A stretch of 64,000 nucleotides of DNA from positions 372,001 to 436,000 of the forward strand of contig NZ_QFBC01000001.1 of NCBI RefSeq assembly GCF_003122325.1, read 5' to 3'. A program made the position numbers and the translations under genes. The first letter of the stretch is position 1. Every line of letters starts with the position of its first letter. Below the pieces are notes generated by a model, which saw only the letters and a program-made list of their open reading frames with translations, was not told where the DNA came from and ran no database searches. This DNA comes from Rhizobium album. Lineage in GTDB: Bacteria > Pseudomonadota > Alphaproteobacteria > Rhizobiales > Rhizobiaceae. Positions 36,422 through 45,469 of this stretch are shown in pieces.

Positions 36422-37347
36422 GCCTGTGTCTCCTGCGTCAGCGGCCAAATCGTGCGGGCGGCGGCAAACAGCCCCTTGCGGACCGCATCGTCGGCGTCGA
36501 TGGTGGTGAAGTCGATGGCGAGCCGCCGGAAGGCGGTCTCGTAGAGGTGCTGCAGCCGGCCGGATGCGACGAGGCGCACGACGGCGCCCTTCTTCGCATG
36601 CGACAGCGCCCCGGCGATTTCGACGCCGATCAGCGTGCCGGAAAGCTGCGACTTGGCGGCATCGGCGGACAGGCCGTGCAGCAGCTGGCCGGCGCGGGCG
36701 CGGAACAGAAGGTTGGTCACCATTGCAGGGGCGGCATAGGCATCAACGGCGGCATCGGCAAAACCGGCATCGTCGATCGTCTCCGAGCCGGCGACCGCAT
36801 GGCTGAGGATGGAATGGCGGGTGATGACGTCGAACAGTTCGCCGGTCATGAAGGTGGAGAAGCCGTCGACCGTGTCACCCGAGACATGCACCCATTTCGA
36901 ATGCGTTCCCGGCATGCAGACGACATGATCGCCGCCGGAAAAGGCGGAAAGCGCGCCGAGCAGCTGCGTTTCTTCGCCGCGGATGACATCCGGGTCCGCG
37001 GCCCGGCGCTGGGCGAGGCCGGGCAGGATGCGGATGTCGCGGCTTTCGCCGGCGATGCGCACCGCGCCGGCGGCGATGCCTGAGACCGATGCGGGCAGGT
37101 CGATGTAACCGGCCTCGATCCAGCCCTGCCGGGCGCCGGCCATGCCGCAGATCAGCACCGGCAGGTCGGCCGGCGCCGCAATGGCGTCGAGATGCGATTG
37201 CAGGATCGCGGCAAAACCGCTTGAGGCGGCCGTGGTCATGCCTTCGCCGCTGCGCCGTTCGGCAAGCGGCTTTCCGTCGCGGTCAAGCATCCACAGCCGG
37301 AAACTGGAGGTTCCCCAGTCGACGGCGATAAAGGCGGGTTCGGTCAT
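36418..37347 (-). CDS. dgoK: 2-dehydro-3-deoxygalactonokinase
   Basis: DgoK phosphorylates 2-keto-3-deoxygalactonate. The 309-residue kinase begins FIAVDWGTSSFRLWMLD, the phosphate-1 motif of the sugar-kinase/actin-like fold, and has GMAGARQGW, MPGTHSKWV and FMTGELFDVI, typical of DgoK. It lies between the SDR gene (separated by no bases) and dgoA (4-base overlap). Confidence 0.95.
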   Translation of the reverse strand: MTEPAFIAVDWGTSSFRLWMLDRDGKPLAERRSGEGMTTAASSGFAAILQSHLDAIAAPADLPVLICGMAGARQGWIEAGYIDLPASVSGIAAGAVRIAGESRDIRILPGLAQRRAADPDVIRGEETQLLGALSAFSGGDHVVCMPGTHSKWVHVSGDTVDGFSTFMTGELFDVITRHSILSHAVAGSETIDDAGFADAAVDAYAAPAMVTNLLFRARAGQLLHGLSADAAKSQLSGTLIGVEIAGALSHAKKGAVVRLVASGRLQHLYETAFRRLAIDFTTIDADDAVRKGLFAAARTIWPLTQETQA

Positions 37348-38118
37348 TTAAAGCAGGCCTCCGTCGGCAATGATGGTTTGTGCGGTCATGGCGCCCGAAC
37401 AGGCGGAACTGAGGAAAAGGCAGGGGCCGACCATATCCTCGGCAACCAGCGGCCGTTTCAGGCATTGGCGGGCCACCATGGTCTCGATGCCCTCCTCGGT
37501 CAGCCAGAGCTTTTTCTGGCGCTCGGTGACGATCATGCCCGGCAGGATGGCGTTGACTCGGATATTGTCCGGCCCCAGCCGGCCGGCAAGGCTTTTGGTC
37601 AGGCCGATGATGCCGGCCTTGGCGGCGGCATAGGCCGGCACATCGGCCATGTTGAGCAGGAAGGCGATCGAGGAAAAATTGACGATCGCCCCGCCGCCGG
37701 CGCGGCGCAGATGCGGCACCACCGCCTGCGACAGGAAGAACACCGGCTTGAGGTTGATGGCCTGGTTGTCGTCCCAATAGTCTTCCGTCACGGTATCGAT
37801 GTCGTGCCGGTCGTCCCAGGCAGCGTTGTTGACCAGCACGCGGATGCTGCCCAGCGCCGCCGCCAGCCGCTCCATGCTTTGCCGGGTCGCTGCGATGTCG
37901 CGCAGGTCGACCGCCTCGAAGACCGGCGAATGCGCCACGCCGGCGCTGAGGCGCTCGACCAGTGCCAGCCCTTCGGCCGCAGCGATGTCGAGGAAGCCGA
38001 CCTTGGCGCCCTGGAGGGCGAAAGCCTCGACCAGTGCCGCGCCGATACCAGTGCTGCCGCCCGTGACGATGACGCCGGCGCCCTCGAGATCGGGAAACCG
38101 TGCCTGGGTCGCTGCCAT
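37348..38118 (-). CDS. SDR family sugar dehydrogenase (probable galactose dehydrogenase)
   Basis: A 256-residue classical short-chain dehydrogenase. The cofactor motif TGGSTGIG is at 19-26, NNAA at 97-100, the catalytic serine in NFSS (149-150), and Tyr163-x-x-x-Lys167. An aspartate in VGFLDIA after the second strand favours NAD. As the first gene of the operon with a lactonase, DgoK and DgoA, it most probably oxidises D-galactose (or a stereochemically related sugar such as L-arabinose or D-fucose) to the lactone. The substrate is inferred from context. Confidence 0.88.
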   Translation of the reverse strand: MAATQARFPDLEGAGVIVTGGSTGIGAALVEAFALQGAKVGFLDIAAAEGLALVERLSAGVAHSPVFEAVDLRDIAATRQSMERLAAALGSIRVLVNNAAWDDRHDIDTVTEDYWDDNQAINLKPVFFLSQAVVPHLRRAGGGAIVNFSSIAFLLNMADVPAYAAAKAGIIGLTKSLAGRLGPDNIRVNAILPGMIVTERQKKLWLTEEGIETMVARQCLKRPLVAEDMVGPCLFLSSACSGAMTAQTIIADGGLL

Positions 38119-38131
38119 CGATGCCTTCCTC

Positions 38132-38180
38132 TTCCAAAAGTTCCATTATATGGAATTATGTTTGACTATGTGGAATTATC
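38132..38180. promoter_or_regulatory. Repeat cluster, probable IclR operator
   Basis: Within the 96-bp divergent region lies a perfect dyad TTCCATTATATGGAA (38141-38155). Half-sites add TTCCA at 38132 and a direct repeat TGGAATTAT at 38151 and 38171, 20 bases (two helical turns) apart. This would allow cooperative binding by an IclR dimer pair controlling both the operon and the regulator. Confidence 0.65.
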
Positions 38181-38214
38181 GAAGTATCCACACAGCGTGT
38201 CAAGCGGTGAGGCC

Positions 38215-39033
38215 ATGGCAGGAACGATCGATACGGAGGACTCCGGGCCGAAGGGCCAGGGCACCGGCACGCTGGGGAAAGCGATCGCCACGCTGGCGCT
38301 GGTCGCCGAGTCGGAGCAGCCGTTGCGGTTCACCGACGTGCTTGCGCTTTCCGGCGAGCCGCGCGGCACGCTGCATCGCCAGCTCAGCCATCTCGTCGAG
38401 GAAGGCCTGCTCGATCTCGACCGCAACCAATGTTACGTTCCGGGGCTGCGGCTGCTGAAATTCGCCTCTCTGGCCTGGGCTCGCAACGAGGTGCGCCTGC
38501 TGGCCGAACCGCATCTCAAGGCCCTGCACCGGATGACCGGCGAGACGGTGCATTTCGCCGTGCTGCGAGGGGCGCAGGTCGTCTATCTCGACAAGGTGGA
38601 AGGGCGGCAGTCGGTGCGGATGTATTCCGAGGTCGGCAAGGTTTCGCCGGTCCACTGCACGGGGGTCGGCAAGGCAGCGCTCTCGGTGCTTCCCGATGCC
38701 GTGCTGCAGGAGCGAATCGCCGGACTGGAATTCCAGGTCTTTACCGCGCAGACCCATGCGACTGCCGCGGCACTGATGGCAGACATCGACACAATTCGCC
38801 GCGATGGCGTCGCTTATGATCGGCAGGAGCATGAGGACGGCATCCACTGCGTTGCCGCTCCCGTCCGTTCCGGCGACCGGTCCCTGGTCGCGGCGATTTC
38901 TGTCACGGCGCCGGTTTACCGTATTTCCATGCAGCAACTGGTCGATTGGGCCGAACCCGTTCGCGCTGCGGCCGGCAACATCGACGAATCATTGCGATTC
39001 GGCCTCGGGCCGCATGCCGGTGCACCGCTCTGA
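38215..39033 (+). CDS. IclR family transcriptional regulator
   Basis: A 272-residue IclR-type regulator. The N-terminal winged helix-turn-helix (about 20-80) contains LRFTDVLALSGEPRGTLHRQLSHLVEEGLL. The GAF-like effector domain contains GETVHFAVLRGAQVVYLDKVEG, the conserved CTGVGKAAL and a late IHCVAAPV strand. It is divergent from the galactose-type operon and probably represses it until a pathway intermediate is bound. The ATG at 38215 follows GTGAGG; an in-frame ATG at 38158 would read through the operator repeats and is less likely. Confidence 0.92.
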   Translation: MAGTIDTEDSGPKGQGTGTLGKAIATLALVAESEQPLRFTDVLALSGEPRGTLHRQLSHLVEEGLLDLDRNQCYVPGLRLLKFASLAWARNEVRLLAEPHLKALHRMTGETVHFAVLRGAQVVYLDKVEGRQSVRMYSEVGKVSPVHCTGVGKAALSVLPDAVLQERIAGLEFQVFTAQTHATAAALMADIDTIRRDGVAYDRQEHEDGIHCVAAPVRSGDRSLVAAISVTAPVYRISMQQLVDWAEPVRAAAGNIDESLRFGLGPHAGAPL

Positions 39034-39436
39034 TCGCGGTGGCGTCCGGCGGCGCTGAATCGCTGGCCGGCGCAATTTACCGGGCTGCCCGCCGAAAGTT
39101 GCTGCGGTTAATTCGTAGGACTTATTATATCGATGGAAAGTATTTTAAAATATTGATCGTTATTGGGGTATTTTTCTACTTTTTGATTTCTGCGCGACGG
39201 AAGTTTTTATTTGTATATTGACTTTTTTCTCCCGGGATTTGTCATGATCGCAAAGAACTGTATCGTTGCAGCATGACGTCTATATGCTGGAAGAGCGAGG
39301 CTTTGGATCGTCGGCGCATTTTGATGGATTTCCTGTTGCCGAACATCTAAGCTAGATAAATCAATCTAGAATAGTGCTGGGTCCTCCCGCGATCCGTCGG
39401 CGTACCCCCGCCCCACGGACCAGGCTTAAGAAAACA
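39034..39436. other. AT-rich intergenic region before the LuxR-type gene
   Basis: These 400 bases contain no supported gene. The section from about 39100 to 39240 is strongly AT-rich, unlike its neighbours, with long T-runs. It probably carries the promoter of the downstream regulator and may attract AT-binding silencers. Confidence 0.45.
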
Positions 39437-40177
39437 ATGGTTGCTGAAATCGAAACCGTCTCTCTCTCGAAGGGTGAGGCCTACATCGTTGAAATCGAAG
39501 GCCTCAAAACTCAGTTCGACGTGTTCCGGTTCATGAAGCGTCTGACCGAGGCATTCGGCATGAAGGCGTTCATGGTTCTTCACCTGCCGGGCAAGACCTC
39601 GATCGAGCTCTCGGCCAATTCGGTGATCACCAATTGGCCGGCGGAATTGTTGTCCATCTACGACCAGCAGAAGATGCTGTCGGACAGCGCGCTGCTGCGG
39701 CGCCTGCGCAAGACGACGGTGCCCTTTCGTTATGACCTCGGCGAGACGGTCATGCGGCGCGATGATGGCCGCACCGATGTGGTGGCGAGCCTTTTCACGC
39801 GGTTCGGCCTGGTCAGGGGAGCGTATTTTCCGGTGCACGACCCGGCCGGCGGGCGCGGCGCCATTTCGTTTGGCGGCGACAGGGAGGCGATCGGCTTCGA
39901 GGAGGAACTGCTTCTCCATCTCATCTGCGTTCATGTCTACGGCCGGCTGGCGGAAATCCGTTATCAGGACATCAAGAGCACCGATTCGCTGACGGAGCGG
40001 GAGATCGACTGCCTGAACTGGACGGCGGCGGGCAAGACCAGCGCGGAAATCGCCGAAATTCTCGGCCTGTCGGAACATACGGTCAATCACTATCTCAATC
40101 GTGCCGCCAAAAAACTCGATACGGTCAACCGCACCCAGGCCGTCGCCAAGGCATTGCGCCTCGGCATGATCAAATAG
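39437..40177 (+). CDS. LuxR family regulator with divergent autoinducer-binding domain
   Basis: A 246-residue regulator. The N-terminal 165 residues align in pattern with an autoinducer-binding domain, and the C-terminal HTH begins DSLTEREIDCLNWTAAGKTSAEIAEILGLSEHTVNHYLN, the LuxR/GerE signature. Several positions that contact acyl-homoserine lactone in TraR seem changed: after the NW and IYD residues the usual Asp-Pro pair reads DS, and the later tryptophan is phenylalanine. No synthase gene lies nearby. It is probably a LuxR solo. The ATG at 39437 lacks a strong ribosome-binding site. Confidence 0.85.
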   Translation: MVAEIETVSLSKGEAYIVEIEGLKTQFDVFRFMKRLTEAFGMKAFMVLHLPGKTSIELSANSVITNWPAELLSIYDQQKMLSDSALLRRLRKTTVPFRYDLGETVMRRDDGRTDVVASLFTRFGLVRGAYFPVHDPAGGRGAISFGGDREAIGFEEELLLHLICVHVYGRLAEIRYQDIKSTDSLTEREIDCLNWTAAGKTSAEIAEILGLSEHTVNHYLNRAAKKLDTVNRTQAVAKALRLGMIK

Positions 40178-40550
40178 AAGGGCATTGCGCTGCATTTTTA
40201 TTGTGCATTGCATTATATTTTGGGCGCAACTCTTCTGGGCGGCGAATGCCGTTGAAGATGGCGGTTTCGATAACCATCTGATTATAATCCATATTTTTAT
40301 ACTTACAAAACTGGCACGCTTCCTGCTTCCTTATCATCATAGGTCCAGAGGGGACTTTGCAAACGACAGCGCCGATGAATGGCGCGCGACGCAGAGCCGT
40401 CGGCCATGATGTGCGAGCCCGGATGTACGGCAGCCATCATGACCGGCGGTTTTGTGTTTCTGCTTCCCGCACGGCTTCGTCTCCGTCGGCCTTGGCGAAC
40501 CGCTCCGGCTCGCTTATCTAATGGGAAACAGGAAATGCGGGGGCTGCAAG
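40178..40550. other. Intergenic region upstream of mrp
   Basis: The first 170 bases are AT-rich with repeated GCATTGC/TGCATT words; the rest returns to high GC. No gene with family features was recognised. It presumably holds the mrp promoter. Confidence 0.4.
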
Positions 40551-41720
40551 GTGGATCTCACCAAGGAACAGGTTCTGGACAAGCTGAAGAGCGTGCGTGG
40601 TCCGGATCTGGAAAGCAATATCATCGATCTCGGCATGGTGTCGGATGTCTTCATCGCCGACGGCAAGGTCTATTTCTCGATCACGGTTCCGGCCGAACGG
40701 GCAAAGGACCTGGAGCCGTTGCGGCAGGCCGCCGAACGCACCGTCAAGGAACTGCCGGGCGTCAAGGGCGCCATGGTGGCGCTGACCGCCGACAAGAAGG
40801 CCGGAGGCGCAACCCCTCCGCGCCCGGCGGCCCAGCCGGCCGATAATCATGGTCACCAGGGGCATCATCACGGCCATTCGCATGCGCCGCCGCAGGCCCG
40901 GTCGCCGCAGCAGGCAAAGGCCGGCGTGCCCGGCATCGGCGCGATCATCGCCGTCGCCTCGGGCAAGGGCGGCGTCGGCAAGTCGACGACCGCCGTCAAT
41001 CTGGCGCTGGCGCTGCAGGCGAACGGCCTGCGCGTCGGTGTGCTGGATGCCGATATCTACGGCCCGTCCATGCCGCGCCTCCTGAAGATTTCCGGCCGCC
41101 CGGGGCAGATCGACGGCCGCATCATCAGGCCGATGGAAAATTACGGCCTGAAGGTCATGTCCATGGGTTTCCTGGTCGACGAGGAAACCGCGATGATCTG
41201 GCGCGGGCCGATGGTGCAGTCGGCGCTGATGCAGATGTTGCGCGAGGTCGCCTGGGGCGAGCTCGACGTCCTGGTCGTCGACATGCCGCCCGGCACCGGC
41301 GATGCGCAACTGACCATGGCGCAGCAGGTGCCGCTGGCCGGTGCCGTCATCGTCTCGACGCCGCAGGACCTGGCGCTGATCGATGCCCGCAAGGGGCTGA
41401 CGATGTTCCGCAAGGTCGAGGTGCCGGTACTCGGCATCATCGAGAACATGAGCTATTTCATCGCCCCCGATACCGGCAACCGCTACGATATCTTCGGCCA
41501 TGGCGGCGCGAGGAACGAGGCGGAGCGCATCGGCGTGCCCTTCCTCGGCGAAGTGCCGCTGACGATGACCATCCGAGAGACCTCCGATGCCGGCACGCCG
41601 GTTGTGGTGTCCGAACCGGACGGCGTTTCGGCCGGTATCTACCGCGATATCGCCACAAAGGTCTGGCAACAACTCAAGGGCACCACGCAGAGAGCCGCCC
41701 CCGCCATCGTTTTCGAATAG
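40551..41720 (+). CDS. mrp: Mrp/ApbC family iron-sulfur carrier ATPase
   Basis: Mrp/ApbC proteins are P-loop ATPases that carry Fe-S clusters to apo-enzymes. The 389-residue form has an N-terminal MIP18-like domain (DLTKEQVLDKLKSVRGPD onward), a His-rich linker (HGHQGHHHGHSH, about 98-111), and the deviant Walker A SGKGGVGKST near residue 138, followed by DADIYGPSMPRLL. The CxxC pair that holds the cluster in many homologues is absent (YFIAPDTGNRYDIFGHGG). The GTG start fits the usual alphaproteobacterial N-terminus; an ATG at 40521 is possible. Confidence 0.93.
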   Translation: MDLTKEQVLDKLKSVRGPDLESNIIDLGMVSDVFIADGKVYFSITVPAERAKDLEPLRQAAERTVKELPGVKGAMVALTADKKAGGATPPRPAAQPADNHGHQGHHHGHSHAPPQARSPQQAKAGVPGIGAIIAVASGKGGVGKSTTAVNLALALQANGLRVGVLDADIYGPSMPRLLKISGRPGQIDGRIIRPMENYGLKVMSMGFLVDEETAMIWRGPMVQSALMQMLREVAWGELDVLVVDMPPGTGDAQLTMAQQVPLAGAVIVSTPQDLALIDARKGLTMFRKVEVPVLGIIENMSYFIAPDTGNRYDIFGHGGARNEAERIGVPFLGEVPLTMTIRETSDAGTPVVVSEPDGVSAGIYRDIATKVWQQLKGTTQRAAPAIVFE

Positions 41721-42262
41721 CGGCTGCGTCTTTTGCATGGCTGCCCTTCGATCGAAGGGATTGATTCTCTCTGCGCCTTCGATCAGAAGGCTGCGGTCTG
41801 AGCCGCCCGATGGCGGCGCAATCCCGGCAACCGGCCGAAAGCAGCATCGGCCGGCGTGATATAAATGCTGCAGAGCATCCCCTATCCGTCGCGCAGCAAT
41901 TGCTGTAGATAGTCGCGATGCGGTGATCCACCGTGAGAAGCTAGGAAGCGGCCCGATGCCAGGGGCGCAGGAGTTGTTGATTGATCGATGCCTGTCGTTT
42001 CAGCGGTGAGGCCGGCTCCCCTCCGATGGATTGCGCACCTCGTGGCTTCGCCCGGATCGCTTCGTGCCACGGTGGACATGCCGGAAGCCTGCGGCCGCAT
42101 CGTGTTGCCGCCCTGTCTGCCCGCTACGGACCACCCTGATCCCTGATGCGCCGACCCCGCCGGGGAAGCGCCTGCCCGCATCGTGTGCGGTGATGGCGGT
42201 TGACCGCCGTTTTCGTTTTTCTTTCTCTGGAAAGGCTGGCTTTAGGCCTGTTTTCACACCCC
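41721..42262. other. Long structured intergenic region upstream of kup
   Basis: This 542-base gap holds no gene I can support, although it stays GC-rich. It has several inverted repeats: the perfect 16-bp palindrome CCCTTCGATCGAAGGG (41744-41759), GCCTTC-GATCA-GAAGGC (41775-41791), and GC-rich stems near 41800-41850. Short frames on both strands lack family features. It may hold the mrp terminator, the kup promoter and possibly a structured leader RNA. Confidence 0.5.
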
Positions 42263-44164
42263 ATGTCTCACACTGCTGAGCATTCCGCGCCGGATGGCAA
42301 CAAGCTGCGCAATCTCGTCGGCCTCGCGCTCGGTTCCGTCGGCGTCGTCTACGGCGATATCGGCACGAGCCCGCTTTACGCCTTCCGCGAGGCGCTGCGG
42401 CCGATCGGCCGCGACGGCATCACCGAATTCGAGATCATCAGCCTGATCTCGATGATGATCTGGTCGCTGACCATCATCGTCACCATCAAATACGTGCTGT
42501 TCCTGCTGCGCGCCGACAATGACGGCGAGGGCGGCACGCTGTCGCTTCTGGCGTTGCTGATGAAGACCGCCAACGGCCACACCGCGCTGCTGATGCTGCT
42601 CGGCCTGATCGGCGCGGCACTGTTTCTCGGCGAAGTGATGATCACGCCGGCGCTGTCGGTTCTGTCGGCGGTGGAAGGCATCAAGCTGGTGGCGCCCAGC
42701 ATGGCGGAATATATCGTCCCCATATCGGTCGCCATCCTGTTTTTCCTGTTCGCCATCCAGTCGCACGGCACCGGCGCGGTCGGACGGTTCTTCGGGCCGG
42801 TCATGGCGGTCTGGTTCGTCGTCATGGCGGGTGCCGGTCTTGCCCATATTTCCGACGATTTCGGCATTCTCGCCGCCTTCAATCCCTGGTACGCCATTTC
42901 CTTCATGGTCGACGAGGGTTTCATCGGCCTGCTGGTGCTCGGTTCGGTGTTTTTGACGATCACCGGCGCGGAAGCGCTCTATGCCGATCTCGGCCATTTC
43001 GGCCGCAAGCCGATCCAGCTCGCCTGGTTCCTGCTGGTGTTTCCGGCGCTGACGCTGAACTATCTCGGCCAGGGCGCGCTGGTTCTGAAACATCCCGAAG
43101 CCGTGTCCAATCCCTTCTACCTGATGTTCCCGCAATGGGCGCTGCTGCCGATCGTCATCCTGGCGACGGCCTCGACGATCATCGCCAGCCAGGCGGTGAT
43201 CACCGGCGCGTTCTCGCTGACGCGGCAGGCGATCCATCTCGGCTATCTGCCGCGCATGGAAATCCTCTTCACCTCGGAAACCAATACCGGGCAGATCTTC
43301 CTGCCGTCGGTCAACACCATCCTGCTGGTCGGCGTCATCGGCCTGGTGCTCACCTTCCGCAGTTCCGATGCGCTGGCGACCGCCTACGGCATCTCCGTTA
43401 CCGGCACGATGCTGATCAGCAGCATCCTCGCCTTCGAATTCATCACCACCCGCTGGCAATGGTCGCGGCCGATGGCGGCGCTGGTGATGTCGCCCTTCGT
43501 GACGCTGGAGATCATCTTCCTTGGTTCGAACCTTCTGAAGATAGAGGAAGGTGGTTACGTGCCGGTGCTGATCGCCACCGCCTTTACGGTGATCATGTGG
43601 ACATGGCGCCGCGGCACGCGGATCCTGTTCACGCGCACCCGCCATACGGATATCCCGCTCAATTCCTTCATCACCTCGATCGAGCGCAAGAGCGAACACG
43701 GCCCCGTGGCCGTGCCGGGCACGGCGATCTTCCTGACCAGCGACCCGGAATCGGCGCCGGCCGCGCTGTTGCACAACCTCAAGCACAATCACGTGCTGCA
43801 TCAGAAGAACGTCATCCTCACCATCCAGACGATCAACAAGCCGCGGGTGACCAATGAGGATCGTTACATGGTCGAGCAGATCAGCGAGCGCTTTTCCCGC
43901 GTGCGGCTGAATTTCGGCTACATGGAATCGCAGAACGTGTCGCAGGCCCTGGCGCAGCTGCGCAAGACGGGGCTGAAGTTCGACATCATGTCGACCTCCT
44001 TCTATCTCGGCCGGCGCAAGCTGGTGCCGGATGCCAAGTCCGGCATGCCGCACTGGCAGGACCGGCTGTTCATCGCGCTCGCCAACAGCGCCGCCGACCC
44101 CTCGGATTATTTCCGCCTGCCGGCGAATCGTGTCGTCGAACTGGGGTCGCACGTCATCATCTGA
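42263..44164 (+). CDS. kup: Low-affinity potassium uptake protein Kup
   Basis: Kup (TrkD) is a proton-coupled potassium importer of the inner membrane. The 633-residue protein has about twelve membrane helices, with the signature [20 protein letters not shown] at the start, [19 protein letters not shown], and [13 protein letters not shown]-terminal cytoplasmic domain of about 170 residues follows. The ATG at 42263 gives the typical family length, but no clear ribosome-binding site precedes it. Confidence 0.96.
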   Translation: MSHTAEHSAPDGNKLRNLVGLALGSVGVVYGDIGTSPLYAFREALRPIGRDGITEFEIISLISMMIWSLTIIVTIKYVLFLLRADNDGEGGTLSLLALLMKTANGHTALLMLLGLIGAALFLGEVMITPALSVLSAVEGIKLVAPSMAEYIVPISVAILFFLFAIQSHGTGAVGRFFGPVMAVWFVVMAGAGLAHISDDFGILAAFNPWYAISFMVDEGFIGLLVLGSVFLTITGAEALYADLGHFGRKPIQLAWFLLVFPALTLNYLGQGALVLKHPEAVSNPFYLMFPQWALLPIVILATASTIIASQAVITGAFSLTRQAIHLGYLPRMEILFTSETNTGQIFLPSVNTILLVGVIGLVLTFRSSDALATAYGISVTGTMLISSILAFEFITTRWQWSRPMAALVMSPFVTLEIIFLGSNLLKIEEGGYVPVLIATAFTVIMWTWRRGTRILFTRTRHTDIPLNSFITSIERKSEHGPVAVPGTAIFLTSDPESAPAALLHNLKHNHVLHQKNVILTIQTINKPRVTNEDRYMVEQISERFSRVRLNFGYMESQNVSQALAQLRKTGLKFDIMSTSFYLGRRKLVPDAKSGMPHWQDRLFIALANSAADPSDYFRLPANRVVELGSHVII

Positions 44165-44223
44165 GCCGAAAAGGGCCGTTTCGGGCAGATTGTCGCAGTC
44201 GAAGGCGTCGTGCAGACGTCGCT

Positions 44224-44246
44224 ATTAACCAGCTATAAAGGTTAAT
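44224..44246. promoter_or_regulatory. Perfect TTAACC dyad upstream of the SleB-type hydrolase
   Basis: ATTAACC (44224-44230) and GGTTAAT (44240-44246) form a perfect 7-bp inverted repeat with a 9-base AT-rich spacer, 48 bases before the proposed start. Each arm resembles a CtrA half-site (TTAACC), but the geometry differs from the TTAA-N7-TTAA pattern. Confidence 0.5.
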
Positions 44247-44293
44247 GAGCGATTTTGCATACATGTCTTGCGTCGCCTTCGTGGAGTTTTGTT

Positions 44294-45469
44294 TTGCGTC
44301 AAGAAAGCCGTTCGCGCCGTAGGTTCCGTTCGCCGTTTGGCAACTGGACTTCGCCCCTCGTCTTTGGACTGGCGATCTGGATCGGGTTTCCCTCGATTTC
44401 CGCCCATGCCGATCTCGCCGGCCTGCTCTCAGGCCTCGATCGCGGCGGCCAGCAATGGCGCATGGTGCTCACCGATTCGCCGGCCGGGTCCATCCATGAA
44501 TCGGAACTCTTCTTTGCCGATCCGATCGTCACCGGCTCGCTCGGCGCCGATGCCGGGCTGAAACTGCCGGACGGCCGGCGCGTGGCGATCATCGACCGCG
44601 AGAAGGGCGAAGGCACGCCGGACGAGGAGCGCATCAACCGCAGGGAAAAGAAACGCCGCGTCGTGGCTGTGGAAAAGATGCTGCCGCCGAAGGATTTTTC
44701 CGCCGGCTCCGTGCTCGATCGCACCACCTCGCTGTTCGAGCCGCTGTTCGACAGCAAGGAACCGACCGGTTTCGTCAAGCCGAAGATCCGCGGCAAGGAA
44801 CTGCAGATCGCCAGCGCCTTCTACAAGAAGAAGGAGCCGGTGGCCGAAGTCGGCGTCTCCTCGATGCTCGCCAGCCTGGTGACCAACGACAAGGCCGACG
44901 TGCTCGCCACCGCCTATGCGCCGGTCGAGCCGGATTACGCCAAGGAATCGCCCTTCGATTCGATTCTCGCCGACAAGCAGGATACCGGCCGTTTCGTGCC
45001 GCAGATCGGCCCGGAGGACCACGCCTGGGCGGCGAGTGTGCTGCCGCCGTCGGTATTTTCTCCCGATGAACAGCAATGCCTGGCGTCCGGCATCTATTTC
45101 GAGGCACGCGGTGAGTCGGTGAAGGGACAGGCTGCCGTGGCGCAGGTCATCCTCAACCGGGTGCGCAACCCCGCCTATCCGAAAACCATCTGCGGCGTCG
45201 TCTACCAGAACGAGGACTGGCGCAACCGTTGCCAGTTTTCCTTCGCCTGCGACCGCATCAAGGATCGCGTCAATTCGCAATATCACTGGAAGATTGCCCG
45301 GGATGTCGCCATGGCGGTGACGGCCGGCAAGATCTGGCTGCCGGAAGTCGGCTCGGCCACGCATTACCACGCCATATACGTCTGGCCGCGCTGGGCGCGC
45401 AGCATGAAGAAGGTCGGCCGCATCGGGCTTCACGTCTTCTACCGTACCTATGGCGGCGGCTGGAGCTGA
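44294..45469 (+). CDS. Exported SleB-type cell wall hydrolase
   Basis: A 391-residue exported protein. After a basic N-terminus, the hydrophobic segment SPLVFGLAIWIGFPSISAHA looks like a signal peptide. The middle 200 residues are not recognised. The C-terminal 130 residues form a SleB/CwlJ-type hydrolase domain, with CLASGIYFEARGES (likely catalytic glutamate), NRCQFSFACD and SATHYHAIYVWPRW. These domains cut peptidoglycan, and alphaproteobacteria use them in growth or division rather than spore germination. The TTG start was chosen because TGGAG lies seven bases upstream; an in-frame TTG at 44255 is an alternative. Confidence 0.85.
   Translation: MRQESRSRRRFRSPFGNWTSPLVFGLAIWIGFPSISAHADLAGLLSGLDRGGQQWRMVLTDSPAGSIHESELFFADPIVTGSLGADAGLKLPDGRRVAIIDREKGEGTPDEERINRREKKRRVVAVEKMLPPKDFSAGSVLDRTTSLFEPLFDSKEPTGFVKPKIRGKELQIASAFYKKKEPVAEVGVSSMLASLVTNDKADVLATAYAPVEPDYAKESPFDSILADKQDTGRFVPQIGPEDHAWAASVLPPSVFSPDEQQCLASGIYFEARGESVKGQAAVAQVILNRVRNPAYPKTICGVVYQNEDWRNRCQFSFACDRIKDRVNSQYHWKIARDVAMAVTAGKIWLPEVGSATHYHAIYVWPRWARSMKKVGRIGLHVFYRTYGGGWS

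Noticed and set aside
42000..42257. Short basic open frames in the kup upstream gap
   Set aside because: No ribosome-binding site, signal sequence or family pattern supports them.
42254..44152. 632-codon minus-strand frame over kup
   Set aside because: Antisense shadow of a membrane transporter gene; no family features.
44294..45469. SleB domain as a sign of sporulation
   Set aside because: SleB/CwlJ-type hydrolase domains are common in alphaproteobacteria that do not sporulate, and all other genes indicate a Gram-negative rhizobial genome.
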